Source: Bacterioplanoides sp. SCSIO 12839 | Lineage (GTDB): Bacteria; Pseudomonadota; Gammaproteobacteria; Pseudomonadales; Oceanobacteraceae | DNA: 64,000 bases | Assembly (NCBI RefSeq): GCF_024397975.1 | Contig: NZ_CP073745.1 | Span: forward strand, 358,501 to 422,500 | Reading direction: 5' to 3' | In this document: in pieces, positions 33,836 to 41,504 of the stretch | Layout of the letters: every line of letters starts with the position of its first letter | Position numbering within the stretch: position 1 is the first letter of the stretch | Translations under genes and position numbers: made by a program | The notes under the pieces: generated by a model | Seen by the model: only the letters and a program-made list of their open reading frames with translations | The model's database searches: none | What the model was told of the DNA's origin: nothing

Positions 33836-34444
33836 TCAGCCGTGCGCAGCCGCTTTTTGATAAGCCTCCCGCTGCTGCACGGTTTGCAGATATTTCTGCG
33901 TATTTGGGCGATTATCCAGAATACCGTTGGCGGCAACGGCCTCGAGCATAAAGGTCATCATAATATCCGCCGCGCTGAATTCCTCGCCAGCAAAATAAGC
34001 CTGCTTGCTCAGCGTGTCTTCAATAAAGCTGAAATCCAGTTCAATTTCTTTACTAATGTAATGATCCATCGGCTGCTGACCAGAGCGTTCTTCCATGCCC
34101 ATAAACAGGTTGGTAATCACGGGCAGGCTCAGTGAGCCTTCAGCAAAGTGCATCCACTCCTGAAAGCGGTAGTAGGCTTGAGTACCACGAGCAGGACGCA
34201 AACGGTTTTGCGTATCCTGATCAAGAATGTATTCCACAATGGCACCCGACTCCGATAACAGAAACTCGCCGGTATCAATAATCGGCGCTTTTGACAGAGG
34301 GTGAATATCCTTCAGGCTTTGTGGCGCTAAATGGGTTTGTGGATCGCGCTGATGTTGAACCAGCTGGTAAGGCATATCCAGCTCTTCCAGTAACCATAAA
34401 ATACGCTTGGAGCGGGACTGGTTAAGATGATGTACGGTGATCAT
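33836..34444 (-). CDS. Glutathione S-transferase family protein
   Basis: A 202-residue cytosolic GST. The N-terminal thioredoxin-like domain reads VHHLNQSRSKRILWLLEELDMPYQL, with the Ser/Arg stretch where the catalytic residue lies, then the HPLSKAPIID cis-Pro loop and LLSESGAIVEYIL (the ESGAI glutathione-contact motif). The helical C-terminal domain carries GEEFSAADIMMTFMLEA. It is closest to the bacterial beta/theta-like groups; the substrate is unknown. It is a single gene next to the cassette array. Confidence 0.9.
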   Translation of the reverse strand: MITVHHLNQSRSKRILWLLEELDMPYQLVQHQRDPQTHLAPQSLKDIHPLSKAPIIDTGEFLLSESGAIVEYILDQDTQNRLRPARGTQAYYRFQEWMHFAEGSLSLPVITNLFMGMEERSGQQPMDHYISKEIELDFSFIEDTLSKQAYFAGEEFSAADIMMTFMLEAVAANGILDNRPNTQKYLQTVQQREAYQKAAAHG

Positions 34445-34494
34445 AAGTGTTTCCTGAAGAGGCTTAATGTCATTAACTATCGTCGTTAAGTTTG

Positions 34495-34548
34495 TGTCGT
34501 TGAGATATTGTCGTTGAGGTATTGTAGTTCAAGCTATTTTAGTTGAAC
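34495..34548 (+). repeat. Degenerate 14-bp tandem repeat
   Basis: TGTCGTTGAGATAT at 34495, TGTCGTTGAGGTAT at 34509, TGTAGTTCAAGCTAT at 34523 and a partial TTTAGTTGAAC. The last two units also form an inverted repeat GTTCAA/TTGAAC. It lies in the otherwise featureless 34445-34729 region. Confidence 0.6.
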
Positions 34549-34636
34549 TCAACAGCAGGAGTGAGCGTTACAACGCAAAAGACTATCCCTGTACTGCAAG
34601 AGTGCTCTGCCGTGTAATCTATCCGTTTGTATAAGT

Positions 34637-34655
34637 GAGGATGCTTATCATTTAA
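34637..34655 (+). promoter_or_regulatory. Fur-box-like site
   Basis: Matches 12 of 19 positions of the Fur consensus, including the intact ATCATT core and ATG on the other arm. It lies about 75 bases upstream of the DUF3649-PepSY-DUF3325 operon. Confidence 0.45.
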
Positions 34656-34729
34656 CCAGTGATGAAAATTGAGTATTATGCACCAGCCGTTCATAACCAA
34701 TTCTTCACTAGGCCTGTTAACACTCGATA

Positions 34730-35032
34730 ATGATGTTGAAAACCGTGTTTACCCCCGAACGAAACGCCGTGATATTCCGCGTGCTGGCTGCCCTGTTGCC
34801 CGCGTTTGTTCTGACCAATTCTCTCGGTATCTTGCTGGTGCTGATACTGCCATTTGATCGCCTGGCGGTTATTTCCTGGGCCTCGGTATTGGGCTTCCTG
34901 TTTTACAGTGTATTAGTAATGTGGATATTTCATGTTAGCTCGCTGAAGCGCATCTGGGGGCGGTTAATGCTGGCGATTCTACTGACTTCCGGTATCAGCG
35001 TGGTTTTGATTCTGTCCGGAGGTGGGTTATGA
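34730..35032 (+). CDS. DUF3649 membrane protein of an iron-uptake operon
   Basis: A 100-residue inner-membrane protein with about three hydrophobic helices. VFRVLAALLPAFVLTNSLGILLVLILPFDR and WASVLGFLFYSVLVMWIFHV (quoted in part) match the DUF3649 family, often annotated as an iron uptake protein because it sits beside PepSY-domain proteins and siderophore receptors. It overlaps the next gene by four bases (ATGA). Tandem ATGs at 34730 and 34733 are possible starts. Its biochemical role is unproven. Confidence 0.75.
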   Translation: MMLKTVFTPERNAVIFRVLAALLPAFVLTNSLGILLVLILPFDRLAVISWASVLGFLFYSVLVMWIFHVSSLKRIWGRLMLAILLTSGISVVLILSGGGL

Positions 35033-36570
35033 GACCGGCCTTTCATCCTGCAAACAGTATCCGACAGTCGATGAGTTGGGTGCACACCTGGTTTGGTTTG
35101 GTGTTGTGTTGGGTGATGTATTTTATGTTTGTCACCGGCACGTTGGGGTATTTTGATCATGAGATTGATCAGTGGATGAAACCGGAAGTACCGGTTAATC
35201 AGAACATCCCATTAATCGACAGTGTTCAGGCCGGTGAAAACTATTTAATCGAACACGCTCAGGGGGCTGATTCGTGGCAAATCTGGCCGGTACGAGAACG
35301 CAATAACACACTGCTGTATGTCTCCTGGCGCGGGCCAGATGGCAGAGACCATGCGGATATCGATGCGGCAACCGGAGAGCTGGTGGATACGCATATACGT
35401 GACACCGGCGGTGGCCAAACCCTGTATCGCATGCACTATATTCTGCATTATCTCGATGGTGATATTGCTTTTAAAATCATTGGCGTCATTACCGTGATGA
35501 TGTTTATTGGTGTGCTCAGCGGTATCGTTATTCACCGGAAAATATTCAAAGACTTTTTCACCTTTCGCCCACAAAAGGCCGGAAGCAAATGGCTGGATTT
35601 GCACAACCTGGCGAGCGTCTCGACGCTGCCGTTTCAGTTAATGATCAGTTACAGCGGATTACTATTTGCGGTAACCACCTTCTTGCCACTGATTGCAATT
35701 GGCGGGCTTGGGTTTAATGAGGACGTTATTCGTGAAGAAGTACCGAAAATATTCAATCGTATTGAAATCCCCCGTTCTGGCATCGATGCACCATTAATTC
35801 CGATGACGTGTATCGTTGAACAGCTGGAAGACATTGACCCAAACCACGTTCGTAATATCAATGTGTATGCACCGGGCGACCGCAATGCATTGGTCGTGGT
35901 GACACTTGCGGATTCAATCAGTACCCGCAGTGCTGATGTGATTCATTTTGATGGTGTCACCGGAGAATGGATTAAACGGGAATCAAGGGCCAGCAATACT
36001 GCCATTGTTTTTTACGCTGTATTAACCGGGTTGCATGAAGGGTTGTTTGCCGGGCCGCTGTTACGCTGGTTGTATTTTTTGTCCGGTATTTTAGGTGCCT
36101 TAATGATTGCTACGGGTGCGATTTATTGGTTGGAAAAACGTCGTAAGAAGTATCAAAAGCGGGTTGTTCCATCGGGTTTTAAGCTGGTGGAGAACCTCAA
36201 TATTGGCACTATCGTTGGGCTGATGACAGCCATTGGCGCTTACTTCTGGGCCAACCGTTTGTTGCCACTGGATGTCAGTCATCGCGCTGACTGGGAAGTG
36301 CATTGTATGTTTCTGGTCTGGTTAGTGTGCCTGATTCACCCATTTATACGGCGTAATAAGATGCGTGCCTGGGCGGAACAATGTTGGCTCGCCGCTGCGG
36401 TTTATTTGCCGTTACCATTGGTGAATTACCTGACCACAGGGCAAAGCATTCTGCATTATTTTCAGGATAATAATCGCGCATTGTTCGGCTTCGAGTTGGT
36501 GGTGCTGACGGTGGGGATATTCATGATGTATGCCGCAAAAACAATTCGCGCGAAGGACGTTGCGTCATGA
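35029..36570 (+). CDS. PepSY-associated membrane protein, iron-regulated (PiuB-like)
   Basis: A 513-residue inner-membrane protein of the PepSY-TM family, related to PiuB/FsqB-type ferric-siderophore reductases. Helix 1 has SMSWVHTWFGLVLCWVMYFMFVTG with conserved His, and a large periplasmic PepSY-type segment follows (about 40-150). Then come IIGVITVMMFIGVLSGIVIHRKIFKDFFTFRP and LDLHNLASVSTLPFQLMISYSGLLF with further His that could bind heme. It is probably involved in releasing iron from siderophores. ATGA overlaps link it to both flanking genes. A Fur-like box lies upstream of the operon. Confidence 0.85.
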   Translation: MRPAFHPANSIRQSMSWVHTWFGLVLCWVMYFMFVTGTLGYFDHEIDQWMKPEVPVNQNIPLIDSVQAGENYLIEHAQGADSWQIWPVRERNNTLLYVSWRGPDGRDHADIDAATGELVDTHIRDTGGGQTLYRMHYILHYLDGDIAFKIIGVITVMMFIGVLSGIVIHRKIFKDFFTFRPQKAGSKWLDLHNLASVSTLPFQLMISYSGLLFAVTTFLPLIAIGGLGFNEDVIREEVPKIFNRIEIPRSGIDAPLIPMTCIVEQLEDIDPNHVRNINVYAPGDRNALVVVTLADSISTRSADVIHFDGVTGEWIKRESRASNTAIVFYAVLTGLHEGLFAGPLLRWLYFLSGILGALMIATGAIYWLEKRRKKYQKRVVPSGFKLVENLNIGTIVGLMTAIGAYFWANRLLPLDVSHRADWEVHCMFLVWLVCLIHPFIRRNKMRAWAEQCWLAAAVYLPLPLVNYLTTGQSILHYFQDNNRALFGFELVVLTVGIFMMYAAKTIRAKDVAS

Positions 36571-36854
36571 TGACAGTGTTGGGTTACGTCCTGCTTCAGC
36601 TGGGCTGTGTGTGTTTATCTCTGGTACTGCCAAAACATCATCGTCAGTTTTTTGCGGATAAAAAACTGACCCAGAAAAAAAAGATCGCTTTTAATCTGGT
36701 TGGGTACAGCTTGTTAGTGGCTGGTTTATGCTGCTTTGCTCTGGATAGCCGCTTTAGTATCGCGTTGACGACGTTTTTTGCTGTTTTTACGGTGTGTATT
36801 TTAGTCTGGTCATTTTTTATGGCTTATCACAAACAAAAAACGAGCAGGCCCTGA
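36567..36854 (+). CDS. DUF3325 membrane protein
   Basis: A 95-residue inner-membrane protein with three hydrophobic segments (VLGYVLLQLGCVCLSLVLP, AFNLVGYSLLVAGLCCFAL, TFFAVFTVCILVWSFFMA), matching the DUF3325 family that accompanies PepSY-TM iron proteins. It starts inside the stop of the previous gene (ATGA). It is the last gene of the three-gene operon. Function unknown. Confidence 0.75.
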   Translation: MMTVLGYVLLQLGCVCLSLVLPKHHRQFFADKKLTQKKKIAFNLVGYSLLVAGLCCFALDSRFSIALTTFFAVFTVCILVWSFFMAYHKQKTSRP

Positions 36855-36901
36855 CTATCCCTAGTCTGGACTATCCCAGGCCCTAACTATCAAGAGTTTC
36901 C

Positions 36902-37162
36902 TTAACGGTGTTTATATTGTGTAGCGCAATAAGCACGACTGACATCCGGGCTACGCAGCTGAAGATGTTTGGTTGAACGGCCAGACACTCGTTTGCGCCA
37001 CATTTTAAAACTGCTGTTTTTCATTTCGTTGCGCATCAGTTTGATCACCTGAGATTCATTCAGGCCAAACTGTAGCTCAATGGCTTCAAAAGGAGTTCTG
37101 TCTTCCCAGGCCATTTCGATGATGCGGGATTGTTCTTCGGCAGTGAATGTGGTCATAAGCAT
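36902..37162 (-). CDS. TIGR03643/DUF2805 small protein
   Basis: An 86-residue basic protein of the TIGR03643 family. It opens FTAEEQSRIIEMAWEDRTPFEAIELQFGL, then NESQVIKLMRNEMKNSSFKMWRKRVSGR, as in that family, which looks like a small helix-turn-helix. It may bind nucleic acid, but no role is known. The ATG at 37162 overlaps the last A of the stop codon of the LysR gene, so the two are translationally coupled; an ATG at 37156 is the alternative start. Confidence 0.8.
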   Translation of the reverse strand: MLMTTFTAEEQSRIIEMAWEDRTPFEAIELQFGLNESQVIKLMRNEMKNSSFKMWRKRVSGRSTKHLQLRSPDVSRAYCATQYKHR

Positions 37163-38133
37163 TATTGCCCGTTCTGTGATTTTACCGATAATAACTCGGC
37201 CAGGCTTTTTTCATTTTCCTGAACATAATTAATAAATGCCTGAGTCGCCGGGCTCGGTTGTTTGGCAGAAGGGTACACCAGACACCAGGAGCGAATCAGC
37301 GGAAACCCGTCAACCGGCACGACTTCAAGCTGGCCGAGTTCGAGTTCAGCCTGCATTCCCAGTTTGGGAACGACCGATACCCCCAGCCCAGCGAGAATGG
37401 CATGTTTTAAGGCGTCACTGGAACCCAGTTCCATATAGGGTTTAAAGCTGAGCTTATTTTGCTGGCAGTGTATTTCCAATGCCAAACGAGTGCCGGAGCC
37501 TTGCTCACGCACCAGCTGAGGCAGATCGAGAAACTCCTGTGCCGTCAGCGCTTTGCCTGTTTTTTTAATCTGTTGCGCCAGTGGGTGATCGGTACGCCAC
37601 ACCGGTACCAGCTCGTTATCCATAAACGGCATGGAAATAAACGGTCGCTCACTGGGCACCATGCCCATAATCACCAGGTCATCGCGGTTGTCTTTCAGGC
37701 GTTCGATGGCGTTATGCCGGTTCACCACATGCACCTGGGTGGCAACGTTGGTGTGTTGCGCCAAAAACGGCTGCAGCAGATAGGGCACCACAAACTGAGC
37801 GGTATTAACCGCAGCGATGCGCAGATCACCGGAGATATTGCCTTCCAACGCGTGCAGATTGGCCTGCATATTTCGCAGTTCTTCAAATACTTCGCTGACA
37901 CTGTGCGCCACGATATCACCCGCTTCGGTGCGGTACAGCTTGCGGCCAACGTATTCGAATAATTTTTGCCCCAGGGCTTCTTCCAGCTGTTTGACCTGAG
38001 CACTGACGGCAGGCTGAGTGAGGCCTAATAATTCGGCTGCTTTGCCATAACCACCTTGATCATTCACGGCCTGAAACAGCTGCAGCTGACGCAGGCTGAG
38101 GCGGTTGACCAGTCGTTGAACCGTCAGTGGCAT
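37162..38133 (-). CDS. LysR-type regulator, CbbR/CmpR-like
   Basis: A 323-residue LysR regulator. The DNA-binding domain LSLRQLQLFQAVNDQGGYGKAAELLGLTQPAVSAQVKQLEEALG is the CbbR/CmpR-type start (recognition helix TQPAVSAQVKQLEE). The effector domain (about 95-305) includes VREQGSGTRLALE, which in this group contacts small anions or metabolites. It is divergent from an SbtA-type bicarbonate transporter and close to a carbonic anhydrase, which supports a role in inorganic-carbon response. The effector is inferred, not shown. Confidence 0.87.
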   Translation of the reverse strand: MPLTVQRLVNRLSLRQLQLFQAVNDQGGYGKAAELLGLTQPAVSAQVKQLEEALGQKLFEYVGRKLYRTEAGDIVAHSVSEVFEELRNMQANLHALEGNISGDLRIAAVNTAQFVVPYLLQPFLAQHTNVATQVHVVNRHNAIERLKDNRDDLVIMGMVPSERPFISMPFMDNELVPVWRTDHPLAQQIKKTGKALTAQEFLDLPQLVREQGSGTRLALEIHCQQNKLSFKPYMELGSSDALKHAILAGLGVSVVPKLGMQAELELGQLEVVPVDGFPLIRSWCLVYPSAKQPSPATQAFINYVQENEKSLAELLSVKSQNGQ

Positions 38134-38302
38134 AGTGAATATCTCATGTATAAGTTTTGGTTTATGGTATTTAGAAGCTGTATTTATTACAACTGATATA
38201 TCAACCTGAGTTACATTAACGCCGTTTGTCTGCCAGGCCTGCGCGCGACTTAAGGCCTGTTAGTCTGTAATTGCTGCTGAAAGTTGCCTGGGAGGAGCAA
38301 AA

Positions 38303-39238
38303 ATGCCGGATATTGTTGTAATGTTTTTCCTGCTGGGCCTGGTAGCCGGGGTATTACGTTCTGATCTGACCATTCCTAAAGCCGCCTACGATACCCTTAG
38401 CCTGCTGCTGATGCTGACCATTGGCCTCAAGGGCGGTATGGCGCTGCATGGCGCGATTAATACTTCACTGGTGCTCGAATTATTGGCCGTCGCCGCCGTG
38501 GGTGCGGTGATTCCTCTGATTATTTTGCCACTGCTGCGTTTATTGGGTGTGAACCTGTCTGACAGTGCCAGCCTGGCGGCGCACTATGGTTCGGTGAGCG
38601 CTGGTACCTTTGCGGTGGTGCTGGCTTATGCTGAGAGTAACGGGTTGGATTTTGGCCCACAAACCACCCTGTATCTGGTGATGCTGGAATTGCCCGCCAT
38701 CATTGTTGCGTTGGCATTGTACCGTCGTTTCAGCGAAGACACGGTCAGCGCCAGCCGTATCGAGCTCTGGCATGAAACTCTGACGAATCGAGGCGTTGTG
38801 CTGTTAACTGGCGGTGTATTAATTGGCTGGATGTATGGCCCGGTGGAAGGTGCGGGGGTGACCGAGTTATTCACCGGTGCTTTTAAAGCGGTATTGGCCT
38901 TATTCCTGTTAGAAATGGGATTAACAGCGGCTGAAACCTTACGTCCAATCCCGTGGAAACAGTGGCGTTTGTTAGTGTTCGCTATTGTTGCTCCCGTTAT
39001 TTTATCGCTATTTGGTATCGTCGTGGGTCTGCAGATGGGGCTGGAAAGTGGGTCCTTACTGATTCTGGCAACGCTGGTGGCCAGTGCGTCTTATATCGCC
39101 GCACCAGCCGCGGTGAGAACGGCGATTCCGTCCGCTGATATTGGCCTGGCGATGTTGCTATCGCTGGGTATTACCTTCCCGTTTAATGTGATGGTGGGGA
39201 TTCCGCTCTATCACGCTACGATTGAAGCATTGCTGTAA
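38303..39238 (+). CDS. sbtA: SbtA-family sodium-dependent bicarbonate transporter
   Basis: A 311-residue inner-membrane transporter of the SbtA/DUF897 family with about ten hydrophobic helices. LGLVAGVLRSDLTIPKAAYDTLSLLLMLTIGLKGG is the family start and HYGSVSAGTFAVVLAYAES (a Ser/Gly substrate-site motif) is conserved. A second repeat has LLEMGLTA and ASASYIAAPAAVRTAIP. Cyanobacterial SbtA takes up bicarbonate with sodium; no SbtB-type regulator is adjacent here. The gene is divergent from a CbbR-like regulator and 254 bases before a beta-carbonic anhydrase gene. GGGAGGAG is a strong ribosome site. Confidence 0.85.
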   Translation: MPDIVVMFFLLGLVAGVLRSDLTIPKAAYDTLSLLLMLTIGLKGGMALHGAINTSLVLELLAVAAVGAVIPLIILPLLRLLGVNLSDSASLAAHYGSVSAGTFAVVLAYAESNGLDFGPQTTLYLVMLELPAIIVALALYRRFSEDTVSASRIELWHETLTNRGVVLLTGGVLIGWMYGPVEGAGVTELFTGAFKAVLALFLLEMGLTAAETLRPIPWKQWRLLVFAIVAPVILSLFGIVVGLQMGLESGSLLILATLVASASYIAAPAAVRTAIPSADIGLAMLLSLGITFPFNVMVGIPLYHATIEALL

Positions 39239-39310
39239 CGCAGCTGCTCTCCGCTCTGGTGTTGTCAGGGGGCTGAAGTCTGGAGTGACTCAGTAAATAT
39301 CAACGCCAGT

Positions 39311-39326
39311 GGGCAAGGGATTGCCC
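39311..39326 (+). other. Hairpin GGGCAA-GGGA-TTGCCC in the carbonic anhydrase leader
   Basis: A 6-bp stem with a GGGA loop about 170 bases before the carbonic anhydrase start. The rest of the 39239-39492 region holds a CTCCTGAGGAG hairpin but no gene. Confidence 0.4.
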
Positions 39327-39492
39327 GCTTCTCCTCTGTTTTTGAAAGCCTTGTCCGACTTATGTCGCTGGGTTCAATGATATAAATCACGTATCCTTTG
39401 TTGTAGAGCTTGGTTGCAGAGCTGGATTGTAGAGCTAGCAGCGATAAAGAATCCTTCTCCTGAGGAGAGGGGCAGAATAAGAGGAGAGTGCT

Positions 39493-40170
39493 TTGGATCT
39501 TAAGATTATTGAAGGCGTGCTGAATTTCCGTGAGAACGTCTACCCGGAACGCAAAGATTTATTTGGTACTCTGGCCACCGGACAAAGTCCACATGTGTTA
39601 TTTATTACCTGCTCTGATTCCCGTATCGACCCGAACCTGGTGACCTGTGCCGACCCGGGCGACCTGTTTATCTGTCGCAATGCCGGCAATATTATCCCGC
39701 CTCACAGCAATGAAACCGGTGGCATGACGGCCTCTGTGGAGTACGCTGTGGCGGTATTAGGCGTCGACGATATTGTGATTTGTGGCCATACCGATTGTGG
39801 TGCAGTCAAAGGCGCGTTAAATGTCGACCAGCTCAAAGGTCTGCCACACGTAAAAGAGTGGTTAAGTCACTGCCGCAGCGCGATGGAAATTGTGCGCGAG
39901 CGTAATGGCATTGATTCGGAAGCCTGTATCGGCCACGAGCACCTGGATGAAGCCATCGAAGAAAATGTGCTGCAACAGCTTCAGCACTTACGGACTCATC
40001 CTGCGGTGGCTGCCAAGTTGGCAACCGGCAAAGTGCGGTTACACGGCTGGGTGTACGATATCGAAAAAGGTGAAATCCGTTGCAGTGACGGCGGGGCGTT
40101 TGTTGATTTCCGTGATCAGTATGCTGAAGAAATTGAAGCGGTGAATGAAAAGCGGTTTTTTACGGAATAA
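39493..40170 (+). CDS. Beta-class carbonic anhydrase
   Basis: A 225-residue zinc enzyme that interconverts CO2 and bicarbonate. The zinc ligands are Cys40 in ITCSDSRIDP, His99 and Cys102 in CGHTDCGA, with Asp42-Arg44 forming the catalytic dyad. The start is a TTG with GGAG at good distance; no closer ATG exists. It probably works with the SbtA transporter, keeping bicarbonate for carboxylases. It is convergent with an unknown outer-membrane-like gene and shares a terminator with it. Confidence 0.93.
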   Translation: MDLKIIEGVLNFRENVYPERKDLFGTLATGQSPHVLFITCSDSRIDPNLVTCADPGDLFICRNAGNIIPPHSNETGGMTASVEYAVAVLGVDDIVICGHTDCGAVKGALNVDQLKGLPHVKEWLSHCRSAMEIVRERNGIDSEACIGHEHLDEAIEENVLQQLQHLRTHPAVAAKLATGKVRLHGWVYDIEKGEIRCSDGGAFVDFRDQYAEEIEAVNEKRFFTE

Positions 40171-40175
40171 ATTAT

Positions 40176-40204
40176 CATGCCCCGAATTAAAAAATCGGGG
40201 CATG
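40176..40204. terminator. Terminator between carbonic anhydrase and the convergent gene
   Basis: CATGCCCCGA/TCGGGGCATG stem around an A-rich loop, followed by ATTTTC. Confidence 0.82.
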
Positions 40205-40224
40205 ATTTTCAATGCTGGTGCCAA

Positions 40225-40749
40225 TTACCAGTGATAGCCAAATGATAATCTAACTCGGCCAGTACTCTCTTCGCTGTAATCGTATCCCTCATCTTCCAGC
40301 TTATCTATCTCGTCATAGACGCCACTGGTAATAATGAACAGAACATCAATATCCCAACCTGATGCGCGACCACGAGAACCCCAGCCAAGGCCTAAGTTTA
40401 AGCCATGAAAATTTGTAATCTCTTCTTCACAGTTTCTAAAGAAACCTTCACATTTTAGCTCTTGAATGGCCGCGTTAGTTCCATAGATAGCGGAAAGTCG
40501 CGGGCCAGAATCTGAACCATCGTTTTGGGGGTAAAATCGCGCTCCCAATGCCCAGCCAAGGCCGAATGCTGCACCAACACCTGCTGTAAGGTCGACCTGC
40601 TCCGATATGGTGTGGTTGTAGTTAATACCGATACCACCATAGGGAATGCCTAAACCAATACCCAGCGAGCCGTTGTTAGAATCTTCAGCCCAGGACGAAT
40701 GGATTAAGAGGGTTGCGATAAATACGATAATTAAGCGTTGGTATGACAC
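40225..40749 (-). CDS. Small exported glycine-rich barrel-like protein
   Basis: A 174-residue protein with a signal peptide (MSYQRLIIVFIATLLIHSSWA). The mature part consists of short Gly-rich alternating strands (LGIGLGIPYGGIGINYNH, LTAGVGAAFGLGWALGARFYP, FHGLNLGLGWGSRG) and a terminal GRVRLSFGYHW strand with a C-terminal aromatic residue. This is the look of a small outer-membrane beta-barrel. Two Cys (CEGFFRNC) may form a disulfide in a loop. No family recognised. It is alone and convergent with the carbonic anhydrase gene. Confidence 0.6.
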   Translation of the reverse strand: MSYQRLIIVFIATLLIHSSWAEDSNNGSLGIGLGIPYGGIGINYNHTISEQVDLTAGVGAAFGLGWALGARFYPQNDGSDSGPRLSAIYGTNAAIQELKCEGFFRNCEEEITNFHGLNLGLGWGSRGRASGWDIDVLFIITSGVYDEIDKLEDEGYDYSEESTGRVRLSFGYHW

Positions 40750-40841
40750 TGAAATCTATCCTTGTGATCGAATGTTCAATTTATTGGTGCGCGAAATTAA
40801 CTTATATCAATCTCATTATCAATAATTACAGTCTTAGATTT

Positions 40842-41498
40842 TTATTTCTCCCGATATTCCGGCAATACCAGATTCCAGCGAATCGCCGCCAATCGGGAGA
40901 AGAAAATAAAACCAATGGTTACCCCTGCTGAAAGGGTATGGCTGATGCCCGCCTGATGTAAGCCAATTAATATCAGCGACCCGAGCCAGGCAACGGTGGC
41001 GTACAGTGTGTGTTCACGATGAAACACCACGGGAATTTCGTTCAACAGAATATCGCGCAAAATGCCTCCGGCAACCCCCGTCACAACTCCCATAAAACTG
41101 GCGACCAGCCAGCTGACTTCCAGCGATAATGCCGCTTGTGTACCGGCCACTGTGTATAAACCTAATGCGGCGGCATCCGGCACCATAAACCAGCGACTGG
41201 ATAAGTGAATCCAGCGTGCCAGATAAAACGTAAAAATGGCGGCCATCCAGGTGATGATTAAATAACTGTCGTCATAGACCCAGAATACATCCCGATCGAG
41301 CACCACATCGCGTAATGTGCCGCCGCCTAACGCGGCACAAAACGCAATAATCATCACACCAAATAAATCGAACTGTTTACCGCGGGCATCCAGCACACCA
41401 GCGGCAGCCGAAAAGACTGAGGCAAATAAGGTTGACCAATACAACACCTGATCGGTTGTCAGGTGTTGCTGATCTAACAACTGCCAGAACTCATTCAT
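40842..41498 (-). CDS. UPF0126/TRIC-family membrane protein
   Basis: About 218 residues from the ATG at 41498 (MNEFWQLLDQ). The UPF0126 (YadS/YicG) family has two repeats of three helices; here FDLFGVMIIAFCAALGGGTLRDVVL and AASFMGVVTGVAGGILRDILLNEIPVVF hold the paired GGGTxRD/GGILRD motifs. Relatives act as cation channels related to TRIC or transport small solutes such as glycine; the substrate here is unknown. It starts 7 bases downstream of the aminopeptidase stop and may be co-transcribed with it. Confidence 0.88.
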   Translation of the reverse strand: MNEFWQLLDQQHLTTDQVLYWSTLFASVFSAAAGVLDARGKQFDLFGVMIIAFCAALGGGTLRDVVLDRDVFWVYDDSYLIITWMAAIFTFYLARWIHLSSRWFMVPDAAALGLYTVAGTQAALSLEVSWLVASFMGVVTGVAGGILRDILLNEIPVVFHREHTLYATVAWLGSLILIGLHQAGISHTLSAGVTIGFIFFSRLAAIRWNLVLPEYREK

Positions 41499-41504
41499 GA
41501 ACAA

